From: Metapseudomonas boanensis
GTDB taxonomy: Bacteria; Pseudomonadota; Gammaproteobacteria; Pseudomonadales; Pseudomonadaceae
Direction of reading: 5' to 3'
NCBI RefSeq assembly: GCF_018704125.1
Contig: NZ_JAGTIS010000010.1
Location: 62,001-126,000 of the forward strand
Length of the DNA stretch: 64,000 bases
In this document: one piece after another, positions 18,059-26,312 of the stretch
Numbering within the stretch: position 1 is the stretch's first letter
How the letters are laid out: each line of letters begins with the position of its first letter
Made by a program: the position numbers and the translations under genes
Notes under the pieces: model-generated
Database searches by the model: none
What the model saw: the letters and a program-made list of their open reading frames with translations, nothing else
Told to the model about the DNA's origin: nothing

Positions 18059-18643
18059 TCAGAGCCGCTTGAGCTCCAAACGTCCCCGGCTGATGTCTCG
18101 CAGCAGCCTTTCCAGCCCCGCGGTCTGGCCCTCAGGCAGGGCCAGCACCAGTTCGGCGCCATCGGCGTCGAAGCTTTCGCTTTCCAGCAGTGCCTCGAAT
18201 TCGCCGAGGCGGGCCTTCAGTACTGGCAGTTCGGCGAAGCCCGGATGGCAGCTGACGCGGCTACGCGCCACCAGCTCAGTGCGCTGCCCAGCTTGCAGGC
18301 ACTTGGCGGCGCTGCCGCCGTAGGCGCGAGCCAGGCCGCCGGTGCCGAGTTGGATGCCGCCGTACCAGCGGATCACCAGCACCGCCACCTGGTCGCAATC
18401 CTGCCCCTCGATGGCCGCGAGTATCGGGCGGCCAGCCGTACCGCCGGGCTCGCCGTCGTCGCTGAATCGGTATTGGTTGCCGACCTTCCAGGCCCAGCAA
18501 TTGTGCGAGGCGCTCGCCTCGGACAGGCGCGCAATGAACGCCTGCGCCTCGGCCGCGCTGGTGACCGGCGCAGCATGGGCGATGAAGCGGCTCTTCTTGA
18601 TCTCCTCGCGGTATTCGCAAGGTATGGACAAGGTGAATGGCAT
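18059..18643 (-). CDS. YigZ/IMPACT family protein
   Basis: 194 aa from the ATG at 18641-18643, which overlaps the TGA of the upstream TetR gene by one base (TGATG), arguing for this start over one further upstream. The UPF0029 domain has KKSRFIAHAAPV, HNCWAW, FSDDGEPGGTAGRPIL and VIRWYGGIQLGTGGLARAYG, all diagnostic. A C-terminal DUF1949-like domain follows from ~residue 135. YigZ-type proteins are linked to regulation of translation in eukaryotic homologues; bacterial function is unclear. Translationally coupled to the TetR gene. Confidence 0.9.
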   Translation of the reverse strand: MPFTLSIPCEYREEIKKSRFIAHAAPVTSAAEAQAFIARLSEASASHNCWAWKVGNQYRFSDDGEPGGTAGRPILAAIEGQDCDQVAVLVIRWYGGIQLGTGGLARAYGGSAAKCLQAGQRTELVARSRVSCHPGFAELPVLKARLGEFEALLESESFDADGAELVLALPEGQTAGLERLLRDISRGRLELKRL

Positions 18644-19308
18644 CAGGCGGTCGGCGGAGTCAGACCGCAACCTTTGAGGATGATGTGGATAAGATTCTGC
18701 GTGGCCGACTCGAAGTCATCCTTGGTCAGGCGCTTGCGCCCGGTGACGCGGCAGATTTGCGCGCCGAAATCGGCGTAGTGCTGCGTGCTGCCCCAGAGCA
18801 GGAAGATCAGGTGTACCGGATCGACCGGGTCCAGCTTGCCGGCGGCGATCCAGGCCTCGAACACTGCGGCGCGGCCACGGAACCAGTCGCGGTAATCCTG
18901 GTTGAAGTGCTGTTCCAGGCAACTACCGCCGCTGATCACCTCCATTGCGAAGATCTTCGAGGCCAGCGGATAGCGGCGCGAGAACTCCATCTTGGCGCGA
19001 ATGTAGCGGGCCAGTGCTTCGGCCGGATCATCCTCGGCGGTAAGGGTGTTGAAGGTGCTGTCCCACAGATCGAGGATGTTGCTCAGCACCGCGATGTACA
19101 GGCCAAGCTTGTTACTGAAGTAGTAATGCAGGTTGGCCTTTGGCAGCCCGGCCCGGACTGCGATGGTATTCATGCTGGTGCCCTTGAAGCCGTGCCGGGC
19201 GAACTCTTCTTCAGCGGCGGCCAGAATCAGCTCTTCGTTCTTCTGGCGGATGCGGCCGACGGGTTTGGCGGATGGGGTCGGGCTGTGGGCGGGCACCAGT
19301 GAGGTCAT
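18643..19308 (-). CDS. TetR-family regulator, RutR-like
   Basis: 221 aa. After a 20-residue disordered N-terminus the helix-turn-helix spans ~22-66 with GRIRQKNEELILAAAEEEFA and GLPKANLHYYFSNKLGLY. The C-terminal domain (HFNQDYRDWFRGRAAVFEAW) is of the RutR/YcdC type, whose members sense pyrimidines or related compounds. Its location next to purine and beta-alanine catabolism fits nitrogen-compound regulation, since beta-alanine is a product of uracil degradation (inference). The downstream YigZ-like gene is coupled by TGATG. Confidence 0.87.
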   Translation of the reverse strand: MTSLVPAHSPTPSAKPVGRIRQKNEELILAAAEEEFARHGFKGTSMNTIAVRAGLPKANLHYYFSNKLGLYIAVLSNILDLWDSTFNTLTAEDDPAEALARYIRAKMEFSRRYPLASKIFAMEVISGGSCLEQHFNQDYRDWFRGRAAVFEAWIAAGKLDPVDPVHLIFLLWGSTQHYADFGAQICRVTGRKRLTKDDFESATQNLIHIILKGCGLTPPTA

Positions 19309-19728
19309 CAGGCCTTCCAGATTGTGTGGGAATGGGCGAGTGCACTGATAGCGCAGTGCCCGCGCCGATACAAGCTATTACGCAAGAAAAACCGATGTGG
19401 CGGTCAGCTTTTTTGTACTGAAGGCCCTTGGTGAAAATTGGCGGTACCCATATCCCCAATAGGTTCATGCAAGGCCGAACCGGCGGTCCGGTTTGCGAAT
19501 TCATTGGCTCTGTCGGCGTTAGCTGTTGCTAGCCATCAAAGGTCGGGCTGAGAGCCCTGTAGGAGCGAGGGGGGACGCCGAGTTCTTGCTCGCGAAATGA
19601 GCCCGTTCGCCTGCCAGTGACAACACTTAACTGGGACAGAGCCAATGAATTTGCCCCCACAGGTCCGGGTTGCTCCTCTGTGGGTGAGAATTCATTCGCA
19701 AAGCAGGCCAACGGCCTGCCCGTTGTAC
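19309..19728. repeat. 420-bp gene-free region with three repeat units
   Basis: 19487-19510 holds TTGCGAATTCATTGGC and 19634-19720 holds CCAATGAATTTGCCC, CCCACAGG and GTGAGAATTCATTCGC, both members of the GCGAATTCATTCGC family. 19557-19600 is a REP with GTAGGAGCGAGG at the left and TTCTTGCTCGCGAA at the right. The first part (19309-19480) is the upstream region of the TetR gene. No ORF is supported. Confidence 0.6.
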
Positions 19729-20649
19729 TCAACTGGTCGCCGCCAGCGCCTCCAGGAAACTCTCCAGTACCAGGTGCGGTCGCCGTCCCTTGCGCGTCAC
19801 CGAGGCAAGGGACAGGTCATAGAAGCGGGCCGTCGGCTTCAGCGCCCGCAGGCGGCCCTGTTGCACCCAGAAGGTGGCGTAGTGGTCCGGCAGATAGCCG
19901 ATATAGCGCCCGGTGAGGATGAGGAAGGCCATACCCTCGCGGTCCGAGGCGCTGGCGCTGCAATTGAGTACCTGGTACTGCGCCTGGATGTCCGCCGGTA
20001 GCCGGAAGGTGGGGGCGATGGCTTCCTGCTCGTTGAGCCGTGCATCGCTGAGCTGCGCGTCGTCGGCGTAGAACAGCGGGTGGCCGACCGCGCAGTAGAG
20101 CAGCGAACGCTCGTCGTACAGCGGCTGATATTCCAGGCCGGAAAGGGCGACCGTCTGCGGCACCACGCCGACGTGCAGGCGACCGTCGAGCACGCCTTGT
20201 TCCACCTCGCTCGGCGGCGTCATGCGGATATTGATCCGCACGTCTGGCCCAAGGGCCTTCAAACGCGACAAGGCGTGGGTGATGCGCATGTGCGGCAGCG
20301 TCACCAGGTTGTCGGTGAGGCCGATGTTCAGCTCGCCACGCAGGTGCTGGTGCAGGCCGTTGACCTCGGTCCGAAAGCTCTCCAGCGCCGCCAGCAGCTG
20401 CATTGACGACTGATAAACCTCGCGACCTTCCTCCGTCAGCGCGAAGCCGGCTCGTCCGCGCTGGCACAGGCGCAGACCGAGGCGCTGTTCCAGGTCACTC
20501 ATCTGCTGGCTGATGGCGGAACGGCCGATACCAAGCACGCTCTCGGCGGCGGAAAAGCCGCCGCATTCCACGACGCTGCGGAAGATGCGCAACAGGCGGA
20601 TATCGAAGTCGCTGACCTGCGCCAGCGGTTCGGGGCGGCGGCTGCTCAT
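19729..20649 (-). CDS. bauR: LysR-type activator of beta-alanine catabolism (BauR-like)
   Basis: 306 aa. The N-terminal winged helix (residues ~14-75) has FRSVVECGGFSAAESVLGIG and SAISQQMSDLEQRLGLRLCQR; the rest is a periplasmic-binding-like effector domain. It diverges from bauA with a 148-bp AT-richer spacer, the arrangement of bauR and bauABC in P. aeruginosa, where the regulator responds to beta-alanine. The identity rests mainly on context, since LysR sequence alone does not give the ligand. Confidence 0.83.
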   Translation of the reverse strand: MSSRRPEPLAQVSDFDIRLLRIFRSVVECGGFSAAESVLGIGRSAISQQMSDLEQRLGLRLCQRGRAGFALTEEGREVYQSSMQLLAALESFRTEVNGLHQHLRGELNIGLTDNLVTLPHMRITHALSRLKALGPDVRINIRMTPPSEVEQGVLDGRLHVGVVPQTVALSGLEYQPLYDERSLLYCAVGHPLFYADDAQLSDARLNEQEAIAPTFRLPADIQAQYQVLNCSASASDREGMAFLILTGRYIGYLPDHYATFWVQQGRLRALKPTARFYDLSLASVTRKGRRPHLVLESFLEALAATS

Positions 20650-20797
20650 GGTTTACTAACCTCTAACCTAAAGATTTGAAAAGTTGGATTTTCGTGACTT
20701 TATTCTCGTGGCAATGTCGGCAGCAAGTAGCGCGTAGTTCCCGTTTACATCCCCTTGCCCCGGACGGGCGAGGGCAGAACAAGACAGAGGCCACTCC

Positions 20798-22144
20798 ATG
20801 AACATGCCGCAGACCGCATCTCTCTCTCTGGCCAGCCAACTGAAGCTGGACGCCCACTGGATGCCCTTCTCCGCCAACCGTAACTTCCATCGCGATCCGC
20901 GCTTCATCGTCGGCGCCGAAGGCAGCTGGCTGATCGATGAGCAGGGGCGTCGTGTCTATGACAGCCTCTCCGGCCTGTGGACTTGCGGCGCCGGCCACTC
21001 GCGCAAGGAAATCCAGGAAGCCGTGGCCAAGCAGCTCGGCACCCTCGACTACTCCCCGGGTTTCCAGTACGGCCATCCGCTGTCCTTCCAGTTGGCCGAG
21101 AAGATCGCCAACCTCACGCCGGGTGAACTGAACCACGTGTTCTTTACCGGTTCCGGCTCCGAGTGCGCCGACACCGCGATCAAGATGGCCCGTGCCTACT
21201 GGCGCCTGAAAGGCCAGCCGGCCAAGACCAAGCTGATCGGCCGCGCCCGGGGCTACCACGGTGTGAACGTCGCCGGCACCGCGCTGGGCGGCATCGGCGG
21301 CAACCGCAAGATGTTCGGCCAGCTGATGGACGTCGACCACCTGCCGCACACCCTGCAACCGGGCCTGGCGTTCACCAAAGGCGCGGCCGAGACGGGCGGC
21401 GTCGAGCTGGCCAACGAACTGCTCAAGCTGATCGAGCTGCACGACGCGTCGAACATCGCCGCGGTGATCGTCGAGCCGATGTCCGGCTCTGCCGGCGTCA
21501 TCGTGCCGCCGGCAGGCTACCTGCAGCGCCTGCGCGAGATCTGCGACCAGCACAATATCCTGCTGATCTTCGACGAAGTGATCACCGCCTTCGGCCGCAT
21601 GGGCAAGATGACTGGCGCCGAATACTTCGGCGTGACCCCGGACCTGATGAACGTCGCCAAGCAGATCACCAACGGCGCCATCCCCATGGGCGCGGTGATC
21701 GCCAGCCGCGAGATCTACCAGACCTTCATGAACCAGGCGACGCCGGAATACGCCGTCGAGTTCACCCACGGCTACACCTACTCCGCCCACCCGGTGGCCT
21801 GCGCCGCTGGCCTCGCCGCCCTGGAGCTGCTGGAGAAGGAAAACCTGGTGCAGCAATCCGCCGAGCTCGCCCCGCACTTCGAGAAGGCCATCCATGGCCT
21901 GAAAGGCGCCAAGCACGTCATCGACATCCGCAACTGCGGCCTGGCCGGCGCCCTGCAACTGGCCCCGCGCGACGGCGATGCCATTGTGCGTCCGTTCGAG
22001 GCCGGCATGGCGCTGTGGAAGGCTGGCTTCTACGTGCGCTTCGGTGGCGACACCCTGCAGTTCGGGCCGACCTTCAACGCCAAGCCGGAAGAGCTGGACC
22101 GCGTGTTCGACGCCGTCGGCCAGGCTCTGCAGGGCATTGCCTGA
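20798..22144 (+). CDS. bauA: Beta-alanine:pyruvate (omega-amino acid) aminotransferase
   Basis: 448 aa class-III aminotransferase. The PLP lysine is Lys288 (NVAKQITNGAIPMGAV), in the same position as in known Pseudomonas omega-transaminases. GSGSECADTAIKMA (phosphate cup) near 118 and IFDEVITAFGRMG near 258 (PLP-binding Asp) are intact. It transfers the amino group of beta-alanine to pyruvate, giving malonate semialdehyde and alanine. It is first of bauABC and overlaps bauB by one base. Regulated in all likelihood by the divergent LysR protein. Confidence 0.95.
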   Translation: MNMPQTASLSLASQLKLDAHWMPFSANRNFHRDPRFIVGAEGSWLIDEQGRRVYDSLSGLWTCGAGHSRKEIQEAVAKQLGTLDYSPGFQYGHPLSFQLAEKIANLTPGELNHVFFTGSGSECADTAIKMARAYWRLKGQPAKTKLIGRARGYHGVNVAGTALGGIGGNRKMFGQLMDVDHLPHTLQPGLAFTKGAAETGGVELANELLKLIELHDASNIAAVIVEPMSGSAGVIVPPAGYLQRLREICDQHNILLIFDEVITAFGRMGKMTGAEYFGVTPDLMNVAKQITNGAIPMGAVIASREIYQTFMNQATPEYAVEFTHGYTYSAHPVACAAGLAALELLEKENLVQQSAELAPHFEKAIHGLKGAKHVIDIRNCGLAGALQLAPRDGDAIVRPFEAGMALWKAGFYVRFGGDTLQFGPTFNAKPEELDRVFDAVGQALQGIA

Positions 22145-22431
22145 TGAGCCAGCGTCCCCAGGCCGTGCCCACCGTGCAGGTGGACAACGACGAAGTGATC
22201 GTCACCGAGTGGCGTTTCGCTCCCGGTTCCGAAACCGGCCGGCATTGCCACGGTTACGACTACGTGGTGGTGCCGATGACCAACGGCACCTTGCTGCTGG
22301 AAACTCCTGAGGGCGACAAACACGCCCCTCTGGTGGTCGGGCAGAGCTACTTCCGCAAGGCCGGTGTGGAACACAACGTGATCAACGCCAGCGACCACGA
22401 AGTGGTCTTCGTGGAAACCGAAATCAAGTAA
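22144..22431 (+). CDS. bauB: Small cupin protein of the beta-alanine operon
   Basis: 95 aa, one cupin domain. The metal-type His residues are in GRHCHGYDYVVVP (residues ~32-44) and the second motif lies near EHNVINAS (~75-82). The ATG overlaps the bauA stop (CTGATGA). Same place as bauB in P. aeruginosa. A role in handling beta-alanine intermediates is assumed from the operon; the reaction is not known to me. Confidence 0.85.
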   Translation: MSQRPQAVPTVQVDNDEVIVTEWRFAPGSETGRHCHGYDYVVVPMTNGTLLLETPEGDKHAPLVVGQSYFRKAGVEHNVINASDHEVVFVETEIK

Positions 22432-22446
22432 TGCACGGTCTGCGCC

Positions 22447-22481
22447 CTCTCCCTCCGGGAGAGGGCTGGGGTGAGGGAAGC
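22447..22481. repeat. CCCTCTCCC/GGGAGAGGG intergenic repeat
   Basis: CCCTCTCCCTCCGGGAGAGG with GCTGGGGTGAGGG following. Shorter relatives are at 28783-28804 and 31084-31110. It lies between bauB and bauC and may form a hairpin that affects mRNA stability of the operon. Confidence 0.6.
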
Positions 22482-22528
22482 AACCTCCCCGCGGACTCAC
22501 CGAACAAAGCCCTACAAGAGAAACGACC

Positions 22529-24025
22529 ATGAGCAGCATCCCGCACCTGATCAACGGCGAACGCATTGCCGAGCAAGGCCGCAGCACTGACGTGTTCAAC
22601 CCGTCCACCGGCGAAGCCGTACACAAGGTTGGCCTGGCCAGCCGCGCGACCGTGCAGCAGGCCATCGATGCCGCCAAGGCTGCCTTTCCTGCCTGGCGCA
22701 ATACCCCTCCGGCCAAGCGCGCCCAGGTGCTGTTCCGCTTCAAGCAACTGCTGGAACAGAACGAGGCGGTGATCGCCAAGCTGATCAGCGAAGAGCATGG
22801 CAAGACCCTGGAAGACGCCGCAGGTGAACTCAAGCGCGGCATCGAGAACGTCGAATACGCCTGCGCTGCCCCGGAAATCCTCAAGGGCGAGTACAGCCGC
22901 AACGTCGGTCCGAACATCGACGCCTGGAGCGACTTCCAACCGCTGGGTGTGGTCGCCGGCATCACTCCGTTCAACTTCCCGGCCATGGTGCCGCTGTGGA
23001 TGTACCCGCTGGCTATTGCCTGTGGAAACACCTTCATCCTCAAGCCTTCCGAGCGCGACCCGAGCTCCACCCTGCTGATCGCCGAACTGTTCCACCAGGC
23101 TGGCCTGCCCAAGGGCGTGCTGAACGTGGTCAACGGCGACAAGGAAGCCGTGGACGCGCTGATCGAAGCGCCGGAAGTCAAAGCCATCAGCTTCGTTGGC
23201 TCGACTCCGATCGCCGAGTACATCTATAGCGAAGGCGCCAAGCGCGGCAAGCGCGTGCAGGCCCTGGGCGGCGCAAAGAACCACGCCGTGTTGATGCCCG
23301 ACGCCGACCTCGACAATGCCGTCAGCGCGCTGATGGGCGCGGCCTACGGTTCCTGCGGCGAGCGCTGCATGGCCATCTCCGTGGCCGTGTGTGTGGGTGA
23401 CCAGATTGCCGACGCGTTGGTCGAGAAGATCGTCCCGCAGATCAAGGCGCTGAAAATCGGCGCCGGCACCTCTTGCGGCCTGGACATGGGCCCGCTGGTC
23501 ACCGGAGCGCACCTGGACAAGGTCACCGGTTACGTGGAAGACGGCGTCAAGGCCGGCGCCCAATTGGTGGTCGACGGTCGCGGCATCCAGGTCGAAGGCA
23601 ATGAAAACGGCTTCTTCCTTGGCGGCTGCCTGTTCGACCGCGTGACCCCGGACATGCGCATCTACCAGGAAGAAATCTTCGGCCCGGTGCTCTGCATCGT
23701 CCGCGTCAACAGCCTCGAAGACGCCATGCAGCTGATCAATGACCACGAATACGGCAACGGCACCTGCATCTTCACTCGCGATGGTGAAGCCGCCCGCCTG
23801 TTCTGCGACGAGATCGAAGTCGGCATGGTGGGCGTCAACGTACCGCTGCCGGTTCCGGTGGCCTACCACAGCTTCGGCGGCTGGAAGCGCTCCCTGTTCG
23901 GCGACCTGCATGCCTACGGCCCGGACGGCGTGCGCTTCTACACCCGTCGCAAGGCCATCACCCAGCGCTGGCCGCAGCGCGCCACACACGAGGCAGCGCA
24001 ATTCGCGTTCCCGAGCAATGGTTGA
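22529..24025 (+). CDS. bauC: Malonate-/methylmalonate-semialdehyde dehydrogenase (CoA-acylating)
   Basis: 498 aa, MmsA-type aldehyde dehydrogenase. NAD-fold motif ISFVGSTPIAEYIY near 220-235; the active-site cysteine is in GSCGERCMAIS (~residues 274-284); GVNVPLPVPVAYHSFGG near the C-terminus is typical of MmsA. In the bau pathway it turns malonate semialdehyde from BauA into acetyl-CoA and CO2. It follows bauB by ~97 nt containing a repeat, and a strong terminator follows at 24045. Confidence 0.93.
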   Translation: MSSIPHLINGERIAEQGRSTDVFNPSTGEAVHKVGLASRATVQQAIDAAKAAFPAWRNTPPAKRAQVLFRFKQLLEQNEAVIAKLISEEHGKTLEDAAGELKRGIENVEYACAAPEILKGEYSRNVGPNIDAWSDFQPLGVVAGITPFNFPAMVPLWMYPLAIACGNTFILKPSERDPSSTLLIAELFHQAGLPKGVLNVVNGDKEAVDALIEAPEVKAISFVGSTPIAEYIYSEGAKRGKRVQALGGAKNHAVLMPDADLDNAVSALMGAAYGSCGERCMAISVAVCVGDQIADALVEKIVPQIKALKIGAGTSCGLDMGPLVTGAHLDKVTGYVEDGVKAGAQLVVDGRGIQVEGNENGFFLGGCLFDRVTPDMRIYQEEIFGPVLCIVRVNSLEDAMQLINDHEYGNGTCIFTRDGEAARLFCDEIEVGMVGVNVPLPVPVAYHSFGGWKRSLFGDLHAYGPDGVRFYTRRKAITQRWPQRATHEAAQFAFPSNG

Positions 24026-24044
24026 TCGGGATTGAGTGGTGAAG

Positions 24045-24076
24045 AAAAGGCCAGTCGAGAGACTGGCCTTTTTGCT
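24045..24076 (+). terminator. Terminator after bauC
   Basis: Stem AAAGGCCAGTC / GACTGGCCTTT with a GAGA loop and a T-run. Nearly identical in sequence to the terminator at 26250-26283. Confidence 0.9.
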
Positions 24077-24099
24077 TGAGGAGTGATGACGAGCAGCCC

Positions 24100-24322
24100 G
24101 TAGGATGGGTTGAGCGCAGCGATACCCATCAGCTATCACCGCTCCCCCACGTCCCCCTGAAGCTCGCCAATATGTTCGGTGAGCAGGCGGCTGTCACGGC
24201 CAGCGAGATTCAGGGTGAAGAACCAGGTTGCGCCTGGGGTCTGGTCGCGACGGTAATTGGTCATTGATTGGCTTCCTTGTCATGGGGAGTGATGGGTATC
24301 GCTGCGCTCAACCACATCCTAC
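24100..24322. mobile_element. REP-flanked RAYT remnant (~220 bp)
   Basis: Left REP GTAGGATGGGTTGAGCGCAG at 24100 (to 24130), and an inverted right REP from 24291 to 24322 (GATGGGTATCGCTGCGCTCA, then CATCCTAC). Between them, on the minus strand, is the first ~40 codons of a REP-associated tyrosine transposase. The structure looks like a RAYT locus with its inverted REPs after loss of most of the transposase gene. Confidence 0.75.
24136..24264 (-). pseudogene. Truncated REP-associated tyrosine transposase (RAYT, TnpA-REP)
   Basis: 42 codons from the ATG at 24262-24264. It starts MTNYRRDQTPGATWFFTLNL, the recognisable N-terminus of RAYT (IS200/IS605-related Y1 transposase) proteins, which begin with a similar YRR...GGTWFFT(V/L)NL. 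The frame continues to GRDSRLLTEHIGEL and then stops. The HUH motif and catalytic Tyr of full-length proteins (~150 aa or more) are absent, so it cannot be active. The stop lies at the junction with the left REP. Confidence 0.8.
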
Positions 24323-24708
24323 GAGTCGACATGGCATGGGACCTGCCCCCACGGCATCCACCGCTCGCCTTGCCACTCCAGCAGCATCAGGCCCTGGCAT
24401 TGCCAGCTGAGTATGACGCGGTGGGGCAACTCGCTATCCGGAGCGTGCTGGTCGCGCAGAGTGGGGATCACTTCGCGGGTCGGCCATTCATCGAGCTGGT
24501 GGTATTCGGGATGGCCGAAGCGGATCAGGGCCTTGTAGAGGCCGGCTTCGTTGATGACGTGGATGACTTCTTCATTGCCGTCGGTGTAGCGAACAGGAAC
24601 ACGCCGGGTCTCAAAGGGCTTCAGGAGGCGGTGCAGGGTTTGCGGGTGGTGCAGGCTGAGCTGGCGGGTGAAGTCGTAGGCGGCTAACCAGGGTTGGTTG
24701 TCGCTCAT
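24319..24708 (-). CDS. BRO-N domain protein (phage antirepressor-like)
   Basis: ~129 aa from the ATG at 24706-24708 (a GTG one codon upstream is also possible). Residues ~5-95 resemble the BRO family N-terminal DNA-binding domain: NQPWLAAYDFTRQL, HVINEAGLYKALIRFGHPEY and EWPTREVIPTLRDQ. The tail has QGLMLLEWQGERWMPWG and no second phage domain. Such short BRO-N genes occur in pseudomonads outside prophages; function is unknown. It ends where the RAYT/REP unit begins, and its promoter region is a REP hairpin. Confidence 0.65.
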   Translation of the reverse strand: MSDNQPWLAAYDFTRQLSLHHPQTLHRLLKPFETRRVPVRYTDGNEEVIHVINEAGLYKALIRFGHPEYHQLDEWPTREVIPTLRDQHAPDSELPHRVILSWQCQGLMLLEWQGERWMPWGQVPCHVDS

Positions 24709-24715
24709 CACGCCG

Positions 24716-24813
24716 CGTAGGTTGCGGCTGAGCTAAGCGAAGCCCAACGTTTCGGGCGAGGCGCCGCTGTTGGGCTTCGCTGCGCTTGCGGAACGCAGCC
24801 CGGCCCAACCTAC
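24716..24813. repeat. Long REP-type inverted repeat (GTAGGTTG family)
   Basis: Left arm GTAGGTTGCGGCTGAGC...AAGCGAAGCCCAAC and right arm GTTGGGCTTCGCTGCGCTTG...CCCAACCTAC; together a large imperfect hairpin. Its last bases (CTAC on the plus strand) supply the TAG stop of the FAD oxidase gene at 24810-24812. A short relative lies at 4876-4911. Confidence 0.75.
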
Positions 24814-26099
24814 CGGTTCAAGCGGCAGGTATCGAAAGCGTCACGGGCCTGGAAGGCGGTGTAGGTCATCTGTGCGGCGAGCAAGCCGGCGAGGCCGAAG
24901 GTACGGGTCAGGCCAAAGTGGCTGAATCCCGCGGGAATGGGCGTTGATCGGGCGATGGCGTCTGCCAGGACTTCCCCGGCCACGGTGGTCGGCGCCATGC
25001 CGTGGCCGCCGAATCCGATAGCGTGCCAGATGCCGGCTTCGTTCTGGCCGATCTGTGCCATCTGGTGGCGGCCGTAGCTCATCAGGCCGCCCCAGGCGTA
25101 CTGGACCTCGACATCTTCCAGCTGTGGATAAACCGATATCAGGTCCTGTTTCAGCAGGGCGGCGATGGCGTCCGGTCGACGGTCCAGGATGGAGATGCGG
25201 CCACCCCAGAGGATCCGGGAATCGGCGAGCGGCCGGTAGTAATCGAAGGCGAAGCGGGTGTCGTAGATCGCCGAGCGGCAGTCGATGGCGTCCTTGAGCC
25301 GTTCGCCCAGCGGCTCGGTAGCCATGACGTAGGTGGCGATGGGCAGCACCGCGCGCTCGATGGGGCGGTACACGCCACGCGCATAGCCGCCGCCGGAGAA
25401 GACTACATGCTCGGCATGCACCTCGCCGCCCTCGGTGTGTACCACGTAGCGGCCGGCGCGCCGCTCGATGGCCAGCGCCGCTGAACCTTCGAAGATACGC
25501 ACGCCGAGCCGGGCTGCCGTGCGGGCGACGCCACAGACGTACTTGAGTGGATGGAAGTGGAAGGCGTTGCGTTCCAGCAGACCGCCGAAGTAGCGGTCGG
25601 TTTTTAGTTGCTCCCTGAGCTGGCCGGCCGGGATGGGTTCCCAGTGGACACCGTAGGCCGCCTTCATCAGCTGGCGGGGTTCCTCCAGGCGGGCCGGGTC
25701 GTTGAACCAGTTGGCGAGGATCACGCCTTCGTCCACCAGATCGCAGTCGATGTTGTATTGCCGGACACGGTGGCGAATCAGATCCACGGCGTCGATGGTC
25801 AAGCGGTAGAGGCGCCGCGCTTCCTCGGCGCCCAGGGTGGCGAGCAGGTCAGCGTTGCCCAGGCTGTAGCCACCGAAGACGAAACCACCGTTGCGCCCCG
25901 AGGCGCCATGGCCGACGCTGTGCGACTCCAGCACCACCACGTCGGTGATACCGCGTTCGGCCAGGCCCAGGGCAGTCGAGAGGCCAGCCAGCCCGCCGCC
26001 AAGGATGCAGACGCTCGTGTCGATCCGGCCGGACTGGGCGGGGAAGGTCGGTTTGTCGACCGTGGCTTCGTAGAAGGTCTGGGAAAATGGGCTTTGCAT
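24810..26099 (-). CDS. FAD-dependent amine/amino-acid oxidase (DAO family, PuuB/OrdL-like)
   Basis: 429 aa. The Rossmann FAD motif SVCILGGGLAGLSTALGLAE starts near residue 29. GHGASGRNGGFVFGG (~62-76) is characteristic of gamma-glutamylputrescine oxidase-like enzymes, and WGGLMSYGRHQMAQIG and GFGGHGMAPTTVAGEVLA lie near the C-terminus. It probably oxidises a primary or secondary amine or an N-substituted amino acid with O2; the substrate is unknown. No polyamine genes flank it. Its stop lies in a REP unit, so its original 3' end may have been replaced. Confidence 0.87.
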   Translation of the reverse strand: MQSPFSQTFYEATVDKPTFPAQSGRIDTSVCILGGGLAGLSTALGLAERGITDVVVLESHSVGHGASGRNGGFVFGGYSLGNADLLATLGAEEARRLYRLTIDAVDLIRHRVRQYNIDCDLVDEGVILANWFNDPARLEEPRQLMKAAYGVHWEPIPAGQLREQLKTDRYFGGLLERNAFHFHPLKYVCGVARTAARLGVRIFEGSAALAIERRAGRYVVHTEGGEVHAEHVVFSGGGYARGVYRPIERAVLPIATYVMATEPLGERLKDAIDCRSAIYDTRFAFDYYRPLADSRILWGGRISILDRRPDAIAALLKQDLISVYPQLEDVEVQYAWGGLMSYGRHQMAQIGQNEAGIWHAIGFGGHGMAPTTVAGEVLADAIARSTPIPAGFSHFGLTRTFGLAGLLAAQMTYTAFQARDAFDTCRLNR

Positions 26100-26249
26100 C
26101 AGTCGCTCCTGTCCGTGAGGGTTTGCCCCTGCGCCTGTCGGTTAGTTGAACGACTGTTTAGCGTCATGGGTGGGGGAGGGCAACCGAATATTCCTCCGCA
26201 TGTCATTCCGTGAGGGAATGTTTTGCGAACTGGCAGCAGTTCGTAGGGC

Positions 26250-26283
26250 AAAAGAAAAAGGCCAGTCGCGAGACTGGCCTTTT
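26250..26283. terminator. Bidirectional terminator upstream of the FAD oxidase / after fabV
   Basis: Stem AAAAGGCCAGTC / GACTGGCCTTTT with a GCGA loop. A-run on one side and T-run on the other, so it can end fabV (minus strand). The hairpin is the same as after bauC apart from one loop base. Confidence 0.85.
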
Positions 26284-26287
26284 GCTT

Positions 26288-26312
26288 GTTGGGTATCGCG
26301 TGGCTCAACCCA
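26288..26312. repeat. REP-like repeat overlapping the fabV stop codon
   Basis: GTTGGGTATCGCGTGGCTCA then ACCC. It is a variant of the GGTTGAGCGCAGCGATACCC unit. The fabV stop TGA (26305-26307) lies within its GGTTGAGC part. Confidence 0.6.

Noticed and set aside
20650-20797. Sigma-54 promoter before bauA (GTGGCA-like stretch)
   Set aside because: Spacing of GG and GC does not fit -24/-12 rules in any register I tried.
22424-24139. 571-codon minus-strand frame across bauC
   Set aside because: Shadow of bauC; no recognisable domain and typical antisense composition.
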